A model generated the notes under the pieces. It was given only the letters and a program-made list of their open reading frames with translations, made no database searches and was not told where the DNA came from. This document shows, one piece after another, positions 52,678-62,969 of a stretch of 64,000 nucleotides of DNA. The DNA comes from Halobacillus campisalis. Its GTDB lineage: Bacteria; Bacillota; Bacilli; Bacillales; Halobacillaceae. Position 1 is the stretch's first letter, and every line of letters starts with the position of its first letter. Made by a program: the position numbers and the translations under genes. The stretch spans positions 310,001 through 374,000 of the forward strand of contig NZ_JAPVRC010000002.1 of the NCBI RefSeq assembly GCF_030345335.1, given 5' to 3'.

Positions 52678-54911
52678 TGAACCTCACAAGTGATCGCTAC
52701 CAATCATTTTATCAAATCACAATTTATCTCTGTGGTTTTTTGTTGTTTATGGAGTGGTTAATGCCGCTTGATGTCATTGGAGAGTTTAACAATATAAGTA
52801 TTTTTTACATTTATGCTGCTTTCTGCTTCTTCATCTCTTTTATACAAATTAATTGGATGATTTCGGTTCCTTTGAAGCTGGTCGGTTTATTGTTTATTCT
52901 GGATGGGCTTTTTATTGGGGAACGAATTTTTAGCAGCGGCTGGTTCACGATCGTCTATGATCAGATTCTTTATAACATCCAAGTCATTCAATCCCAGCAA
53001 TGGTGGGAGATGACCCCGATGTTTAGAAGTCTGTTATTTTTGATACTGCTTTGGCTTATGAGCTATTTGCTGTTTTATTGGTTCATCATAGCTAAACGGA
53101 TGCTTGTTTTTGTAGTTCTGACTATCCTATACGTTACAGTGGTTGACACCTTTACGGTATATGATGGGAAATGGGCGATTATAAGAACATTTATTTTAGC
53201 GATGGTAAGTTTAGGACTAGCTCATTTTTACAAAGAAATGGAGAAGGAGTCTATATCTGTCAAGAGTTTGAAGTTTACGTATCGCTGGGTTGTTCCCCTT
53301 GTTGGTATGGTGATCCTTTCTTCTGTTCTTGGTTTTGCATCACCGAAATTAACGCCGCAATGGCCTGATCCTGTGCCTTATTTAACGAGTGCCAACCCAG
53401 GGGCAGGTTCAGGAGACGGACCAGGTAATGGTCCTGTCCAGAAAGTAGGCTACGGAGAAAATGATTCAAGGCTCGGAGGCGGGTTTATCCAGGACGATAC
53501 TCCAGTTTTTCGAGCCATGTCGCAGGATGAACAATATTGGAGGGTGGAATCTAAAGACGCCTATACTGGTAAGGGATGGGAAGATACACTGGATGATGAA
53601 ACGAGTGATGTGACCTCCCAGGATCTTGAGTTTTCAACGTTCACTGATGATGTTGAAACTGAAGAGCGTATCTCGTTTCTCGATTTTACAGGAGAGGCTG
53701 ATTTTAATAAACTCATCTATCCATATGGTGTTGGGTCGATCAGCCGGTTTTCTCAGGATGAATTCTCCGAGAACTTATCATTCCAGCTTCATGACAATAC
53801 AGGCGAAATCGATACGTTCGAGTCCGGTGACCCTGTTCAATTAGAAGAATACGTGGTGGATTATAACATGCCATCGTTTGAATACAGCCAGCTTCGTGAA
53901 GCCGATGAAGAAGATCCTGAGGAGATTGTTGAACAGTATACCCAATTGCCGGATAACCTTCCGAACCGCGTAGTCAATTTGGGGAGTCAGATCGTTGAAG
54001 GGGAAGATAACAGATACGATCGGGCAAAAGCTGTAGAAGCTTATTTTGCCGCAAATGACTTCGAATACGAGACAGAAGATGTGGAAGTGCCTGAAGGAAA
54101 CGAAGATTACGTCGATCAATTTCTTTTTGAAACACAATTAGGCTACTGCGATAACTTTTCAACTTCCATGGTGGTACTTCTGAGATCACAGGACATCCCT
54201 GCTCGCTGGGTAAAAGGTTTTACAGGAGGCGAGCTCACTCAAGAGACTGCTTCTGTTGAGGATCAGAACTTGAATGTATATGAAGTTACGAGTGGAAACG
54301 CGCACTCCTGGGTCGAAGTCTACTTCCCGGAAGTAGGATGGGTGCCTTTTGAACCAACACAAGGATTCGCCAACAACGCCGACTTCTACACAGAAGTTGA
54401 GCAAAGCGATGATGGGGAAACTTCGGCTGAGCAGGATAGCGAAACAGAAGATACAGAAGAGAATAACAATGAGAATCCGAATCAGGCACAGCAGCAGGAA
54501 GAAGCAGAATCCGATCAGGCGGCGGCAGGTGCAGGTGACGATAACAACTGGACACCGATCTGGATCACTTCAGCCTTACTAATATTCCTCGCAGCTATCC
54601 TGTTTTTCGTAAGACATCGTCTAATGGCAGCTTATTTGCGTCGTCAAATTAGAAAAAAACCTGGGCGGGACACATTTGAACGAGCCTACATCTTTCTTTT
54701 GAAAGTGTTTGAAAAGAGGAAGATGAAACGTCATGCCAACCAGACGCTTCGAGATTTTGCAAACCAGGTCGACGCCCGTTATCAAAGCAGCGACATGCGT
54801 CAGCTCACCTATCATTATGAACGTATGCTGTACCGTAATGAGCAGGGATTAGAGCAAATGAGCAAGGTCACAGAATTATGGGAAAATTTAATTAAAAAAG
54901 CATTGTCTTGA
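52677..54911 (+). CDS. yebA: Membrane-anchored transglutaminase-like protein (TgpA type)
   Basis: This 744-residue protein has about six to seven N-terminal membrane spans (to about residue 220), a large extracytoplasmic region with a transglutaminase-like core (TQLGYCDNFSTSMVVLLRSQDIPARWVKGF with the catalytic Cys, NAHSWVEVYFPEVGWVPFEPTQGF with His and an Asp/Glu), a Glu/Asp/Asn-rich linker (about 575-620), another membrane span (WITSALLIFLAAILFFV) and a C-terminal DUF4129-type cytoplasmic helix bundle. It is a likely envelope peptidase or crosslinker. Its last codons overlap the guaA promoter. Confidence 0.9.
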   Translation: MNLTSDRYQSFYQITIYLCGFLLFMEWLMPLDVIGEFNNISIFYIYAAFCFFISFIQINWMISVPLKLVGLLFILDGLFIGERIFSSGWFTIVYDQILYNIQVIQSQQWWEMTPMFRSLLFLILLWLMSYLLFYWFIIAKRMLVFVVLTILYVTVVDTFTVYDGKWAIIRTFILAMVSLGLAHFYKEMEKESISVKSLKFTYRWVVPLVGMVILSSVLGFASPKLTPQWPDPVPYLTSANPGAGSGDGPGNGPVQKVGYGENDSRLGGGFIQDDTPVFRAMSQDEQYWRVESKDAYTGKGWEDTLDDETSDVTSQDLEFSTFTDDVETEERISFLDFTGEADFNKLIYPYGVGSISRFSQDEFSENLSFQLHDNTGEIDTFESGDPVQLEEYVVDYNMPSFEYSQLREADEEDPEEIVEQYTQLPDNLPNRVVNLGSQIVEGEDNRYDRAKAVEAYFAANDFEYETEDVEVPEGNEDYVDQFLFETQLGYCDNFSTSMVVLLRSQDIPARWVKGFTGGELTQETASVEDQNLNVYEVTSGNAHSWVEVYFPEVGWVPFEPTQGFANNADFYTEVEQSDDGETSAEQDSETEDTEENNNENPNQAQQQEEAESDQAAAGAGDDNNWTPIWITSALLIFLAAILFFVRHRLMAAYLRRQIRKKPGRDTFERAYIFLLKVFEKRKMKRHANQTLRDFANQVDARYQSSDMRQLTYHYERMLYRNEQGLEQMSKVTELWENLIKKALS

Positions 54912-54936
54912 TTCCCGCCTTTGGGGTTGGTAGAAT
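54908..54936 (+). promoter_or_regulatory. guaA promoter
   Basis: TTGATT (54908-54913), 17-base spacer, TAGAAT (54931-54936), about 20 bases before the riboswitch aptamer. Confidence 0.75.
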
Positions 54937-54954
54937 GAATGAAATCAAACGATC

Positions 54955-55105
54955 ATCCTTCATATATCCTCGATAATACGGATCGAGAGTCTCTACCGGA
55001 GCACCTTAAATGCTCTGACTATGAAGGCAGGAATCAAATGTATGCATTAAATTTACATGGACTTCTGCCTTCACCGTACATCGGGGCAGGAGTCTATTTT
55101 TTTTT
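54955..55105 (+). promoter_or_regulatory. Guanine-class purine riboswitch of guaA
   Basis: Aptamer 54955-55029: CCTTCAT/ATGAAGG close P1; CATATAT, TCTCTACCGGAGCACC, TTAAATGCTC and GACTATG are the conserved joining and loop parts. The C in GACTATG marks guanine rather than adenine recognition. Terminator GACTTCTGCC / GGCAGGAGTC (55060-55094) with nine T residues follows; a GAAGGCAG..CTGCCTTC pairing is the likely antiterminator. Confidence 0.93.
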
Positions 55106-55145
55106 AAGCAATATATCCAATACGATCTAAAGGAGATGAGCACCA

Positions 55146-56684
55146 ATGGAACAAGTACAAGGCATGATCCTCGTTCTCGATTTCGGCAGTCAGTATAACC
55201 AGCTGATTACTAGAAGGATCAGAGAATTCGGTGTCTATAGTGAGCTTCATTCTCACAAAATCACAGCAGAAGAAATTAAAGAAATCAATCCAAGCGGGAT
55301 CATTCTTTCAGGCGGACCGAACAGTGTTTACGGGGAAGATAGTTTTCGCTGTGATGAAGAACTGTTTGAGCTGGGAGTTCCTGTGCTGGGCATTTGTTAT
55401 GGCATGCAGCTGATGACTCACCACTTTAAAGGCAAAGTAGAGCGTGCGAATCAGAGAGAATATGGAAAAGCAGACATCGTCGTTAATGAAGATCCTGTAC
55501 TTTTCCGTAAAACGCCGAAAGAGCAGACAGTATGGATGAGTCATAGTGATAAAGTGATTGAAGCACCAGAAGGCTTCACAGTAGATGCAACGAGCCCTTC
55601 CTGCCCGGTAGCCGCAATCGGAAGTGACGAAAAACGTATGTATGGCGTGCAATTTCACCCGGAAGTCCGTCATTCCGAATTTGGAAATGACATCTTGCGC
55701 AGCTTCGTATTCGATGTATGTCATGCGAAGGATGATTGGACAATGGAACACGTCGTTGATATGGAAGTAGAAAAAATCCGTGCAGAAGTAGGCGATCGTA
55801 AAGTACTTTGTGCGTTAAGCGGTGGAGTAGACTCTTCTGTCGTAGCTGCTCTAATTCATAAAGCAATCGGCGATCAGCTCACTTGTATTTTCGTCGATCA
55901 CGGATTGCTTAGGAAAAATGAAGCGGATGATGTCATGCGTACGCTCGGGGACGGTTTTAACATGAATATCATCAAAGTAGACGCAAAAGAACGTTTCCTC
56001 AGCAAGCTTGCTGGTGTATCTGATCCTGAAGAAAAACGTAAGATTATTGGAAATGAGTTCATTTACGTATTTGATGACGAAGCGGATAAGCTTCGCGATA
56101 TCGATTTTCTGGCCCAGGGGACGTTGTATACTGACATTATCGAGAGCGGAACCGAAACTGCGCAAACGATCAAGTCTCACCATAACGTAGGCGGACTTCC
56201 AGAAGACATGCAGTTTCAGCTGATTGAACCGCTGAACACCCTGTTCAAAGATGAAGTTCGTGCACTTGGTACTGAGCTTGGCGTACCTGATCACATTGTA
56301 TGGCGCCAGCCGTTTCCTGGACCGGGACTTGCGATTCGTATTTTAGGCGATATTACAGAAGAAAAACTGGAAATCGTTCGCGAGTCGGATGCAGTATTAC
56401 GAGATGAAATTAAAAATGCTGGGTTAGATCGCGATATTTGGCAATATTTCACGGTGCTTCCAGGTATCAAATCCGTTGGAGTAATGGGAGATGAGCGCAC
56501 GTACGACCATACGATCGGCATTCGCGCTGTTACCTCGATCGATGGTATGACTTCAGACTGGGCAAGGATTCCGTGGGACGTACTTGAGCGGATTTCTAAT
56601 CGAATCGTCAATGAAGTCGATCATATTAACCGAGTCGTATATGACGTAACGAGTAAGCCGCCTTCCACAATCGAGTGGGAATAA
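55146..56684 (+). CDS. guaA: GMP synthase (glutamine-hydrolysing)
   Basis: This 512-residue enzyme converts XMP to GMP. The class I glutamine amidotransferase half has [11 protein letters not shown] (nucleophile Cys, about residue 85) and [12 protein letters not shown] (His/Glu); the ATP pyrophosphatase half has [16 protein letters not shown] (PP-loop) and the C-terminal dimerisation domain ends PSTIEWE. AAAGGAGATG precedes the ATG. It is a single-gene unit with its own promoter and guanine riboswitch, so the end product of its branch stops its synthesis. Confidence 0.98.
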   Translation: MEQVQGMILVLDFGSQYNQLITRRIREFGVYSELHSHKITAEEIKEINPSGIILSGGPNSVYGEDSFRCDEELFELGVPVLGICYGMQLMTHHFKGKVERANQREYGKADIVVNEDPVLFRKTPKEQTVWMSHSDKVIEAPEGFTVDATSPSCPVAAIGSDEKRMYGVQFHPEVRHSEFGNDILRSFVFDVCHAKDDWTMEHVVDMEVEKIRAEVGDRKVLCALSGGVDSSVVAALIHKAIGDQLTCIFVDHGLLRKNEADDVMRTLGDGFNMNIIKVDAKERFLSKLAGVSDPEEKRKIIGNEFIYVFDDEADKLRDIDFLAQGTLYTDIIESGTETAQTIKSHHNVGGLPEDMQFQLIEPLNTLFKDEVRALGTELGVPDHIVWRQPFPGPGLAIRILGDITEEKLEIVRESDAVLRDEIKNAGLDRDIWQYFTVLPGIKSVGVMGDERTYDHTIGIRAVTSIDGMTSDWARIPWDVLERISNRIVNEVDHINRVVYDVTSKPPSTIEWE

Positions 56685-56723
56685 CGAATATTAAAACGTT
56701 TATTTAAGATAATGTTCGGAATT
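56680..56723 (+). promoter_or_regulatory. PurR operator (paired PurBoxes) before pbuG
   Basis: The inverted right box AATGTTCGGAATT (56711-56723) is a full PurBox match; the left box AATAACGAATATT (56680-56692) has two mismatches. The CGAA and TTCG centres are 30 bases apart, exactly as at purE. Confidence 0.75.
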
Positions 56724-56727
56724 TTGG

Positions 56728-56756
56728 TTGACGGTTCGTTCAAGCACTTGTATGAT
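56728..56756 (+). promoter_or_regulatory. pbuG promoter
   Basis: TTGACG (56728-56733), 17-base spacer, TATGAT (56751-56756), directly after the right PurBox. Confidence 0.85.
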
Positions 56757-56771
56757 AGAAAAATAAATAAA

Positions 56772-56942
56772 AAAGTGACTGTCGTATAATTTTGGGGATA
56801 TGGCCCATGAGTTTCTACCGGACCGCCGTAAATGGTCTGCCTACGTCAGAAAATACCACACGTGTATAGTGTCGTGGTGGTATTTTCTTATTGGATTGTG
56901 TAGAACACTCTTGGCCGACTATCAGGCTGAGAGTGTTTTTTT
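56772..56942 (+). promoter_or_regulatory. Guanine-class purine riboswitch of pbuG
   Basis: The aptamer (about 56775-56855) has GTCGTATAATTTTGGGGATA, GTTTCTACCGGACCGCCGTA, AATGGTCT and GCCTACGTCAG, a C at the specificity position. Then come a stem AAAATACCAC / GTGGTATTTT and a terminator AACACTCT / AGAGTGTT (56904-56937) with a T-run. Excess guanine or hypoxanthine should switch off uptake. Confidence 0.9.
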
Positions 56943-57002
56943 ATACAATAACTCGCAAATGGGACAATAACGATGGTTATACAAAGGGGAGGAGAAAGAA
57001 GA

Positions 57003-58337
57003 ATGAAGAAGTTTTTCAATTTCGAAGAACATGGTACGAATTACCGTACTGAATTTTTAGCAGGGATGACCACGTTTCTTGCTATGGCATATATTTTGTT
57101 CGTCAACCCGTCTACGCTGACGCTAGCTGGGATTGAAGAATTACCAGAAGGCGTAACACGCATGGATGAGGGAGCTGTATTTACAGCTACCGCCATTGCA
57201 GCTGCAATCGGTACATTAGTGATGGGGGTACTGGCAAAATATCCTATCGCTCTCGCACCAGGTATGGGACTTAACGCTTTTTTTGCTTATACAGTCGTTC
57301 TTACTTATGGAATTCCTTGGGAAACAGCATTGGCTGGCGTACTTGCATCAGGACTTATTTTTATCATTTTAACCTTAACCGGGCTGCGCCAGAAAATCAT
57401 TAATGCCATCCCTCCGAACTTAAAGCTGGCTGTAGGAGCCGGTATCGGACTATTTATTGCTTTCATCGGTTTCCAAAATAGCGGCATTGTTGTCGGTAAC
57501 GAGGATACGATGGTTGCCTTAGGTGATCTTACCCAGTCCACCACGCTGCTTGCTGTTTTTGGTATCGTTGTTTCTGTCATGCTCCTGGCTCTTGGCATCA
57601 AAGGTGGAATCTTTTATGGAATGGTTTTGACGGCGATAGCTGGAATGGTGACAGGATTGATTGCCCCTCCGACCGCCATTACCGACGTCGTAGGACCTGC
57701 ACCAAGCATTGCCCCTACATTTGGAGCCGCACTGACCAATTTCGGAGAGATATTTACGATCCAAATGCTCGTTGTCATCTTAACCTTCTTATTCGTCGAT
57801 TTCTTTGATACAGCTGGTACACTTGTTGCCGTAGCGACACAAGCAGGTTACATGAAAGATAACAAACTTCCGCGTGCAGGCCGTGCCCTTTTCGCAGATT
57901 CTGCTGCGACTGTAGCCGGGGCTGTAGCCGGAACATCGACGACAACTTCTTATATTGAATCAACCGCAGGTGTGGGAGCAGGAGGACGGACAGGCTTCAC
58001 CTCGGTCGTTACAGCCGCGTTTTTCCTATTAGCGCTTTTCTTCTCGCCATTACTCTCGGTCGTCACCGCAGAAGTGACCGCTCCCGCGCTGATCATCGTA
58101 GGAGTACTCATGGCCTCCACACTGAAGAATATTGACTGGGACCAGTTCGAAATCGCTGTCCCCGCCTTTTTCACGATTGCTGCGATGCCGCTGACGTATA
58201 GTATTGCGACAGGGATTGCAATCGGATTTATCTTTTATCCAGTTACTCTTCTATTAAAAGGAAGAGGAAAAGAAATCCACCCTATTATGTATCTCTTATT
58301 TGTCATATTTGTTCTATACTTCATATTCTTAGCCTAA
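57003..58337 (+). CDS. pbuG: Hypoxanthine/guanine permease
   Basis: This 444-residue NCS2/AzgA-type permease has about 12-14 spans. Family marks are EFLAGMTTFLAMAYILFVNP at the start, KYPIALAPGMGLNAFFAYTVV, NLKLAVGAGIGLFIAFIGFQ, FLFVDFFDTAGTLVAVATQAG and the STTTSYIESTAGVGAGGRTGFTSV motif. It imports hypoxanthine and guanine. ATG 57003 follows GGGGAGGAG; earlier in-frame starts are less plausible. Dual control by PurR and a guanine riboswitch agrees with purine salvage. No strong terminator was found at its end. Confidence 0.95.
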   Translation: MKKFFNFEEHGTNYRTEFLAGMTTFLAMAYILFVNPSTLTLAGIEELPEGVTRMDEGAVFTATAIAAAIGTLVMGVLAKYPIALAPGMGLNAFFAYTVVLTYGIPWETALAGVLASGLIFIILTLTGLRQKIINAIPPNLKLAVGAGIGLFIAFIGFQNSGIVVGNEDTMVALGDLTQSTTLLAVFGIVVSVMLLALGIKGGIFYGMVLTAIAGMVTGLIAPPTAITDVVGPAPSIAPTFGAALTNFGEIFTIQMLVVILTFLFVDFFDTAGTLVAVATQAGYMKDNKLPRAGRALFADSAATVAGAVAGTSTTTSYIESTAGVGAGGRTGFTSVVTAAFFLLALFFSPLLSVVTAEVTAPALIIVGVLMASTLKNIDWDQFEIAVPAFFTIAAMPLTYSIATGIAIGFIFYPVTLLLKGRGKEIHPIMYLLFVIFVLYFIFLA

Positions 58338-58381
58338 ACGCTATGATGATTAGAGGGAGGGCCCTTATGAAAGGGCCGGCC

Positions 58382-58807
58382 TCATTCATCCTCGAGATGG
58401 CGTATTTTGATAGGCTTCTGATTAGTAGAATCAGAGATTAACCGATAGAGCTGAATGATCAGCAGGCCATGCTTATAAGTTGCTTCCATTTTGTCACTGC
58501 GCACTGGGAACGGCAGGTCGATGCTTCTTTCAAAGGCACCCACCGCAATTTCAGACATCAATTGATGCCCGCCGCGGTGGTTAAGGTCGACGGAGCCTTT
58601 TATAATGAGGGAAGAGTGGTCGACGAGCACATCAACATTCTTGGGATGGTTCATTCCGGGGATGTTTGCTATACATAACAACTCGTTATCATACTGGTAA
58701 ATATTCATTTGTGGTATAGAAGGTTTCATCAAGCCTTCAAATTCACCCCAGAAATCCTGACCGAAAAAATGGTCTAAATTCTTTTTCCAATCATCAAAAT
58801 GTTTCAT
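58382..58807 (-). CDS. Hsp20/alpha-crystallin-like protein
   Basis: This 141-residue protein has an N-terminal aromatic segment (FDDWKKNLDHFFGQDFWGEFEGLM) and an Hsp20-like beta-sandwich (MNIYQYDNELLCIANIPGM..VDVLVDHSSLIIKGSV...SIDLPFPVRSDKMEATYKHGLLIIQLYRL). The pattern resembles the diverged Hsp20-type spore proteins (GerT, CotP) of bacilli more than general small heat shock proteins, so a coat or germination role is possible. ATG 58807 lies seven bases after AGGAGGTG. It is a single minus-strand gene inserted between pbuG and yebE. Confidence 0.8.
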   Translation of the reverse strand: MKHFDDWKKNLDHFFGQDFWGEFEGLMKPSIPQMNIYQYDNELLCIANIPGMNHPKNVDVLVDHSSLIIKGSVDLNHRGGHQLMSEIAVGAFERSIDLPFPVRSDKMEATYKHGLLIIQLYRLISDSTNQKPIKIRHLEDE

Positions 58808-58994
58808 GAACAAGCACCTCCTGGATTCGACAAAAGCTATGAAAATATCTTATTGTGTAAGCTGTAGCCGATGGTATATAGTGTATGCAGATTGATCGTT
58901 TAGGTGAATGCCCAGGAAGGATTCCAGCCGAAACGAATCGTCTAAATGTACCTGCTTGTTCATGTGGCGGTGAAGAGGCATAGGAGGAATACCC

Positions 58995-59564
58995 ATGCTG
59001 GATAATCCACTATTGATGGTTTCGATCATTTTAGTCGTCAACATCGTGTATGTTTCATTTTTTACCTTGCGGATGATTTTCACGTTAAAAGGACAGCGGT
59101 ATTTTGCGGCGTTGATAAGTGTCTTTGAGATTCTTATCTACATCATAGGTTTAGGTCTGGTTCTGGATAACCTGAACCAGATTGAGAATTTGATTGCATA
59201 TGCAGTCGGTTACGGACTAGGTGTGATCATCGGTATGAAGATCGAGGAAAAGCTTGCCCTGGGCTACACGACGGTGAACGTCATATCTTCAGACCCTGGT
59301 ATCGAGTTTACAAGAATGCTTCGTGACCAGGGATACGGCGTGACGAGCTGGTACGCGTACGGTATGGAGGGGGACCGATTAGCGATGCAGATCCTGACCC
59401 CGAGGAAGTATGAACTGAAGCTGTACGAAACTATTAAATCCATTGACCCGAAAGCTTTTATCATTGCTTATGAGCCGAAACAAATTCATGGCGGTTTCTG
59501 GGTGAAGCAAGTGAAGAAAGGAAAGATCCGAGATGCCCAAGAACAACAGCAAGAAGCGCTATGA
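58995..59564 (+). CDS. yebE: UPF0316 membrane protein
   Basis: This 189-residue protein has three membrane spans (residues 7-90) and a soluble C-terminal domain of the DUF2179 type ([58 protein letters not shown]). It corresponds to B. subtilis YebE in the same position between pbuG and purE. The role is unknown; DUF2179 domains are thought to sense small molecules. AGGAGGAAT precedes the ATG. It overlaps the next small gene by 32 bases. Confidence 0.9.
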   Translation: MLDNPLLMVSIILVVNIVYVSFFTLRMIFTLKGQRYFAALISVFEILIYIIGLGLVLDNLNQIENLIAYAVGYGLGVIIGMKIEEKLALGYTTVNVISSDPGIEFTRMLRDQGYGVTSWYAYGMEGDRLAMQILTPRKYELKLYETIKSIDPKAFIIAYEPKQIHGGFWVKQVKKGKIRDAQEQQQEAL

Positions 59565-59733
59565 AGTCGGTGAACAAGAAAGTATTGCCCAGTGCCTTGA
59601 ACGGATGAAAAAGGATGGATATGCACCTGTTCGCAGGGCCGAGGAACCGATTTTTAAAGAAGTCATTGAAAATGGTGAAAAAACCCTTGAACCTGTAGGG
59701 AGAACGATAGTTTTTCATGCAGTGAAGCAATAA
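59533..59733 (+). CDS. yebG: NETI-motif small protein
   Basis: This 66-residue basic protein ([43 protein letters not shown]...[13 protein letters not shown]) matches the short NETI-type proteins encoded just before purE in bacilli, such as YebG. Its function is unknown. It overlaps yebE by 32 bases in another frame, and its stop codon lies in the left PurBox of the purE operator. The ATG at 59533 follows AAAGGAAAG. Confidence 0.85.
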   Translation: MPKNNSKKRYEVGEQESIAQCLERMKKDGYAPVRRAEEPIFKEVIENGEKTLEPVGRTIVFHAVKQ

Positions 59734-59777
59734 ATCCGAACATTATAAGATACGTTATTTTTAAATGTTCGTTATTT
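59732..59777 (+). promoter_or_regulatory. PurR operator (paired PurBoxes) before purE
   Basis: AAATCCGAACATT (59732-59744) is a full PurBox; AAATGTTCGTTATTT (59763-59777) is the inverted partner. Centres are 30 bases apart, the same as at pbuG. Confidence 0.88.
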
Positions 59778-59780
59778 GCG

Positions 59781-59810
59781 TTGACAGATTCAACGATATA
59801 TTGCTATGAT
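59781..59810 (+). promoter_or_regulatory. purE promoter
   Basis: TTGACA (59781-59786), 18-base spacer, TATGAT (59805-59810). Confidence 0.88.
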
Positions 59811-59829
59811 GGAATCAGAATTGCATATT

Positions 59830-59986
59830 GGACCTCATATAAGATGGGAATAAGGCCCATTCGTCTCTACCTGGACACCGTAAATGTCTGGACTATGAGG
59901 GGAGACCAAGCATCTGATTCACTTTTCAAGATACAAGTGTGCCTGTTTATCTCCTCTCATATTGAGGGTGATGAGCAGGCTTTTTT
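59830..59986 (+). promoter_or_regulatory. Guanine-class purine riboswitch of the pur operon
   Basis: Aptamer 59832-59904: CCTCATATAAGATGGGAATA, GTCTCTACCTGGACACCGTA, AATGTCTG and GACTATGAGG, with the guanine-type C. Terminator GCCTGTTTATC..GATGAGCAGGC (59941-59980) is followed by six T residues. Confidence 0.93.
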
Positions 59987-60016
59987 AATCGATTAATTGA
60001 GAAAAAGAGGGATATG

Positions 60017-60508
60017 ATGGCTCAAATCGGCGTTATTATGGGAAGTATTTCAGACTGGACCACTATGGAACAAACTTGTTTAGTATTGGATGAACTAGAA
60101 CTGGATTATGAAAAAGAGATCATCTCCGCTCACCGTACTCCTGAAGATATGTTCAAATACGCTGAGGAGGCTCGCGGCAAAGGACTTAAAGTCATCATTG
60201 CCGGAGCTGGAGGAGCCGCCCATCTTCCAGGAATGGTGGCAGCGAAAACGACCCTTCCTGTCATAGGGGTGCCTGTTCAATCGAAAGCACTGAACGGGAT
60301 TGATTCTTTATATTCTATCGTCCAGATGCCGGGCGGTGTGCCTGTAGCGACTGTAGCAATCGGTACAGCAGGAGCAAAAAATGCAGGAATACTTGCAGCT
60401 GAAATGATCGGAGCTTTTGATGAAAAAGTAGCCGAGCGTCTTCAGAATTATAGAAATGAAATGAAAGATAAAGTCGAAGGTATGAGAGGTGAGCTACGTG
60501 ACCAATAA
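60017..60508 (+). CDS. purE: N5-CAIR mutase, PurE
   Basis: This 163-residue class I PurE rearranges N5-carboxyaminoimidazole ribonucleotide to CAIR in IMP synthesis. [78 protein letters not shown] are the conserved parts. Two consecutive ATG codons occur at 60014 and 60017; the second is better spaced from AAGAGGG. It is the first gene of purEKBCSQ under PurR and riboswitch control, overlapping purK by 11 bases. Confidence 0.96.
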   Translation: MAQIGVIMGSISDWTTMEQTCLVLDELELDYEKEIISAHRTPEDMFKYAEEARGKGLKVIIAGAGGAAHLPGMVAAKTTLPVIGVPVQSKALNGIDSLYSIVQMPGGVPVATVAIGTAGAKNAGILAAEMIGAFDEKVAERLQNYRNEMKDKVEGMRGELRDQ

Positions 60509-61625
60509 AGTCGTTAAACCCGGCGGAACCATCGGAATTCTAGGCGGCGGTCAATTGGGAAGAATGATGGCGACGGCAGCTAAACATATGGGGTATCGGA
60601 TTGCCGTGCTCGATCCTACGGAAGACTGCCCATGTGCTCAAATTGCCGACATACACATTGAAGCGAATTATGATGATATAGAAGCTGCTCAAAAATTGAG
60701 TGAAGCAAGCGACGTGATTACGTATGAATTTGAAAATGTCGACTTACAAGTAGCCCGGCTTTTTGAAGAAGCAGGAAAGCTGCCTCAAGGTGCGTACCCT
60801 TTAGAAGTGACGCAGAATCGTTCGAAAGAAAAAGCGGTAGCTGTGGAAGCCGGCCTGCCGGTGGCGAACTACAATATTATCGAATCGTATGACCAATTAG
60901 CGGCAGCACTTCCTGATATGACATTTCCGGTAGTTCTCAAAACAATCAGCGGAGGATATGACGGGAAGGGGCAGTTGAAGCTTGAGATGGAAGAAGACGT
61001 GGAAGATGCTAAAGATTTTCTAAAAGAAGGCGGCACTTACATCGTAGAAGAATGGTTAGCTTTCGATTTGGAAATCTCTCAAGTTTTCACCAGAAGCATC
61101 GGTGGGGATATTACATTCTTTCCTATTGCAGAGAATGTTCACCGCCAGCAAATATTACATGAAACGAGAGTTCCCGCCACGGTATCAAAGAAAGTAGCAG
61201 ATAAAGCGCAGGAGGCTGCGACGGCTCTGGCTGAAAAAATGAATATCGTAGGGACGTTCGCTGTGGAAATGTTCGTGAAAAATAAGGACATCTATATAAA
61301 TGAAATGGCACCACGTCCGCATAACACAGGACACTATACGATTGAAGCGTGCAATGTGTCACAGTTTGAACAGCATGTCCGAGCGATATGCGGGCTGTCG
61401 CTTCTGCCGGTGCATAGCTTCCCTTCAGCGGTAATGGTCAATGTCCTTGGCAGACATTACGATATATTAGTCAGCAGAATCGGCGACTATTACGGCTTTC
61501 ATTTTCACGATTATGGGAAGAAACAATCACGTCCGAACCGCAAAATGGGTCACATCACGCTGGTCGGTAATGATTTAGAAGAAATCGATGAAATCATATC
61601 AAAAAACAATATTCATATGTGGTAG
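60498..61625 (+). CDS. purK: N5-CAIR synthetase, PurK
   Basis: This 375-residue ATP-grasp enzyme carboxylates AIR to N5-[36 protein letters not shown] at the N-terminus, [14 protein letters not shown] in the ATP-grasp domain and [19 protein letters not shown] near residue 265 are diagnostic. I use the GTG at 60498, five bases after AGGTGA, rather than a GTG nine bases earlier that would overlap that site. It overlaps the purE end, indicating coupling. Confidence 0.95.
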   Translation: MTNKVVKPGGTIGILGGGQLGRMMATAAKHMGYRIAVLDPTEDCPCAQIADIHIEANYDDIEAAQKLSEASDVITYEFENVDLQVARLFEEAGKLPQGAYPLEVTQNRSKEKAVAVEAGLPVANYNIIESYDQLAAALPDMTFPVVLKTISGGYDGKGQLKLEMEEDVEDAKDFLKEGGTYIVEEWLAFDLEISQVFTRSIGGDITFFPIAENVHRQQILHETRVPATVSKKVADKAQEAATALAEKMNIVGTFAVEMFVKNKDIYINEMAPRPHNTGHYTIEACNVSQFEQHVRAICGLSLLPVHSFPSAVMVNVLGRHYDILVSRIGDYYGFHFHDYGKKQSRPNRKMGHITLVGNDLEEIDEIISKNNIHMW

Positions 61626-61645
61626 GAATTAGAGGAGGAAATGGA

Positions 61646-62941
61646 ATGATTGAACGTTATACAAGACCTGAAATGGGTGCGATTTGGACAGAAGAAAACC
61701 GTTACCAGGCGTGGCTGGAAGTAGAAATCTTAGCCTGTGAGGCATGGAGCGAGCTTGGAGTTATTCCTAAAGAGGATGTGGCTAAGCTGCGTAAGGGAGC
61801 TTCGTTCAATATCGATCGTATTCACGAAATCGAAGCCGAAACTCGTCATGATGTCGTTGCTTTTACAAGAGCTGTATCTGAAACGGTCGGTGAAGAACGT
61901 AAATGGGTCCACTACGGACTAACGTCGACTGATGTGGTAGATACGGCCCTTTCTTATCAGCTTAAGCAAGCTAACGAAATCATTCGCAAGGATTTAGTGA
62001 ATTTCATCGACATTATAGCCGATAAAGCCCGCGAGCATAAGCATACCGTTATGATGGGACGTACACACGGGGTTCATGCCGAGCCGACGACCTTCGGATT
62101 GAAACTAGCCCTTTATTATGAAGAAATGAAACGTAATCTTGAGCGTCTTGATCTTGCAATCAAGCACATCGAAGTTGGAAAGCTGTCAGGAGCTGTTGGT
62201 ACATACGCCAACATCGATCCATTTGTTGAGCAATACGTGTGTGAAAAGCTTGGGCTGGAAGCTGCGCCGGTTTCCACACAGACGCTGCAGAGAGACCGCC
62301 ATGCTCATTATGTTTCAACCCTTGCTTTGATCGCATCCTCCGTTGAAAAAATCGCTGTAGAAATCCGCGGCCTGCAAAAGACGGAAACACGCGAAGTCGA
62401 AGAATTTTTTGCGAAAGGTCAAAAAGGATCTTCAGCCATGCCGCATAAACGCAATCCGATCGGGTCAGAGAATATGACCGGAATGGCACGCGTGCTGCGC
62501 GGTGAAATGCTGACAGCTTTTGAAAATGTTCCATTATGGCATGAGCGTGACATTTCCCACTCTTCAGCAGAGCGTGTCATTTTACCGGATGCCACGATTG
62601 CTTTGAACTATATGCTCAATCGTTTCGGAAATATCGTGAAGAACTTAACGGTTTTCCCAGAGCGCATGCAGGAAAACATGGAAAAAACGTACGGCCTGAT
62701 TTTCTCACAGCGTGTCCTGCTTACCCTGATTGATGAAGGGTTTGTCCGTGAGGAAGCGTACGACCTCGTTCAGCCTAAAGCCATGGAAGCTTGGGAGCGC
62801 GGTGTTCCATTCCGTGATCTTATCGAAGCAGATGACAAGATTACGAGCGCCTTATCTAAAGAACAAATCGATGCTTGCTTCGATTACAAGCACCACTTAA
62901 AGCAAGTGGACCGCATTTTTGATCGTATCGGTCTTTCCTGA
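61646..62941 (+). CDS. purB: Adenylosuccinate lyase
   Basis: This 431-residue lyase acts twice in purine synthesis, on SAICAR and on adenylosuccinate. The fumarase-superfamily signature [16 protein letters not shown] is near residue 262, with [25 protein letters not shown] and [14 protein letters not shown] upstream carrying catalytic His residues. ATG 61646 follows AGGAGG; an ATG five bases earlier is out of frame. It lies 20 bases after purK. Confidence 0.97.
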   Translation: MIERYTRPEMGAIWTEENRYQAWLEVEILACEAWSELGVIPKEDVAKLRKGASFNIDRIHEIEAETRHDVVAFTRAVSETVGEERKWVHYGLTSTDVVDTALSYQLKQANEIIRKDLVNFIDIIADKAREHKHTVMMGRTHGVHAEPTTFGLKLALYYEEMKRNLERLDLAIKHIEVGKLSGAVGTYANIDPFVEQYVCEKLGLEAAPVSTQTLQRDRHAHYVSTLALIASSVEKIAVEIRGLQKTETREVEEFFAKGQKGSSAMPHKRNPIGSENMTGMARVLRGEMLTAFENVPLWHERDISHSSAERVILPDATIALNYMLNRFGNIVKNLTVFPERMQENMEKTYGLIFSQRVLLTLIDEGFVREEAYDLVQPKAMEAWERGVPFRDLIEADDKITSALSKEQIDACFDYKHHLKQVDRIFDRIGLS

Positions 62942-62969
62942 CAAAAATTCCAAACGCGAGGTGTTTCTA

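Noticed and set aside
54939-55130. 63-codon frame before guaA
   Set aside because: It reads through the guanine riboswitch and terminator.
59781-59996. 71-codon frame before purE
   Set aside because: It covers the purE promoter, aptamer and terminator.
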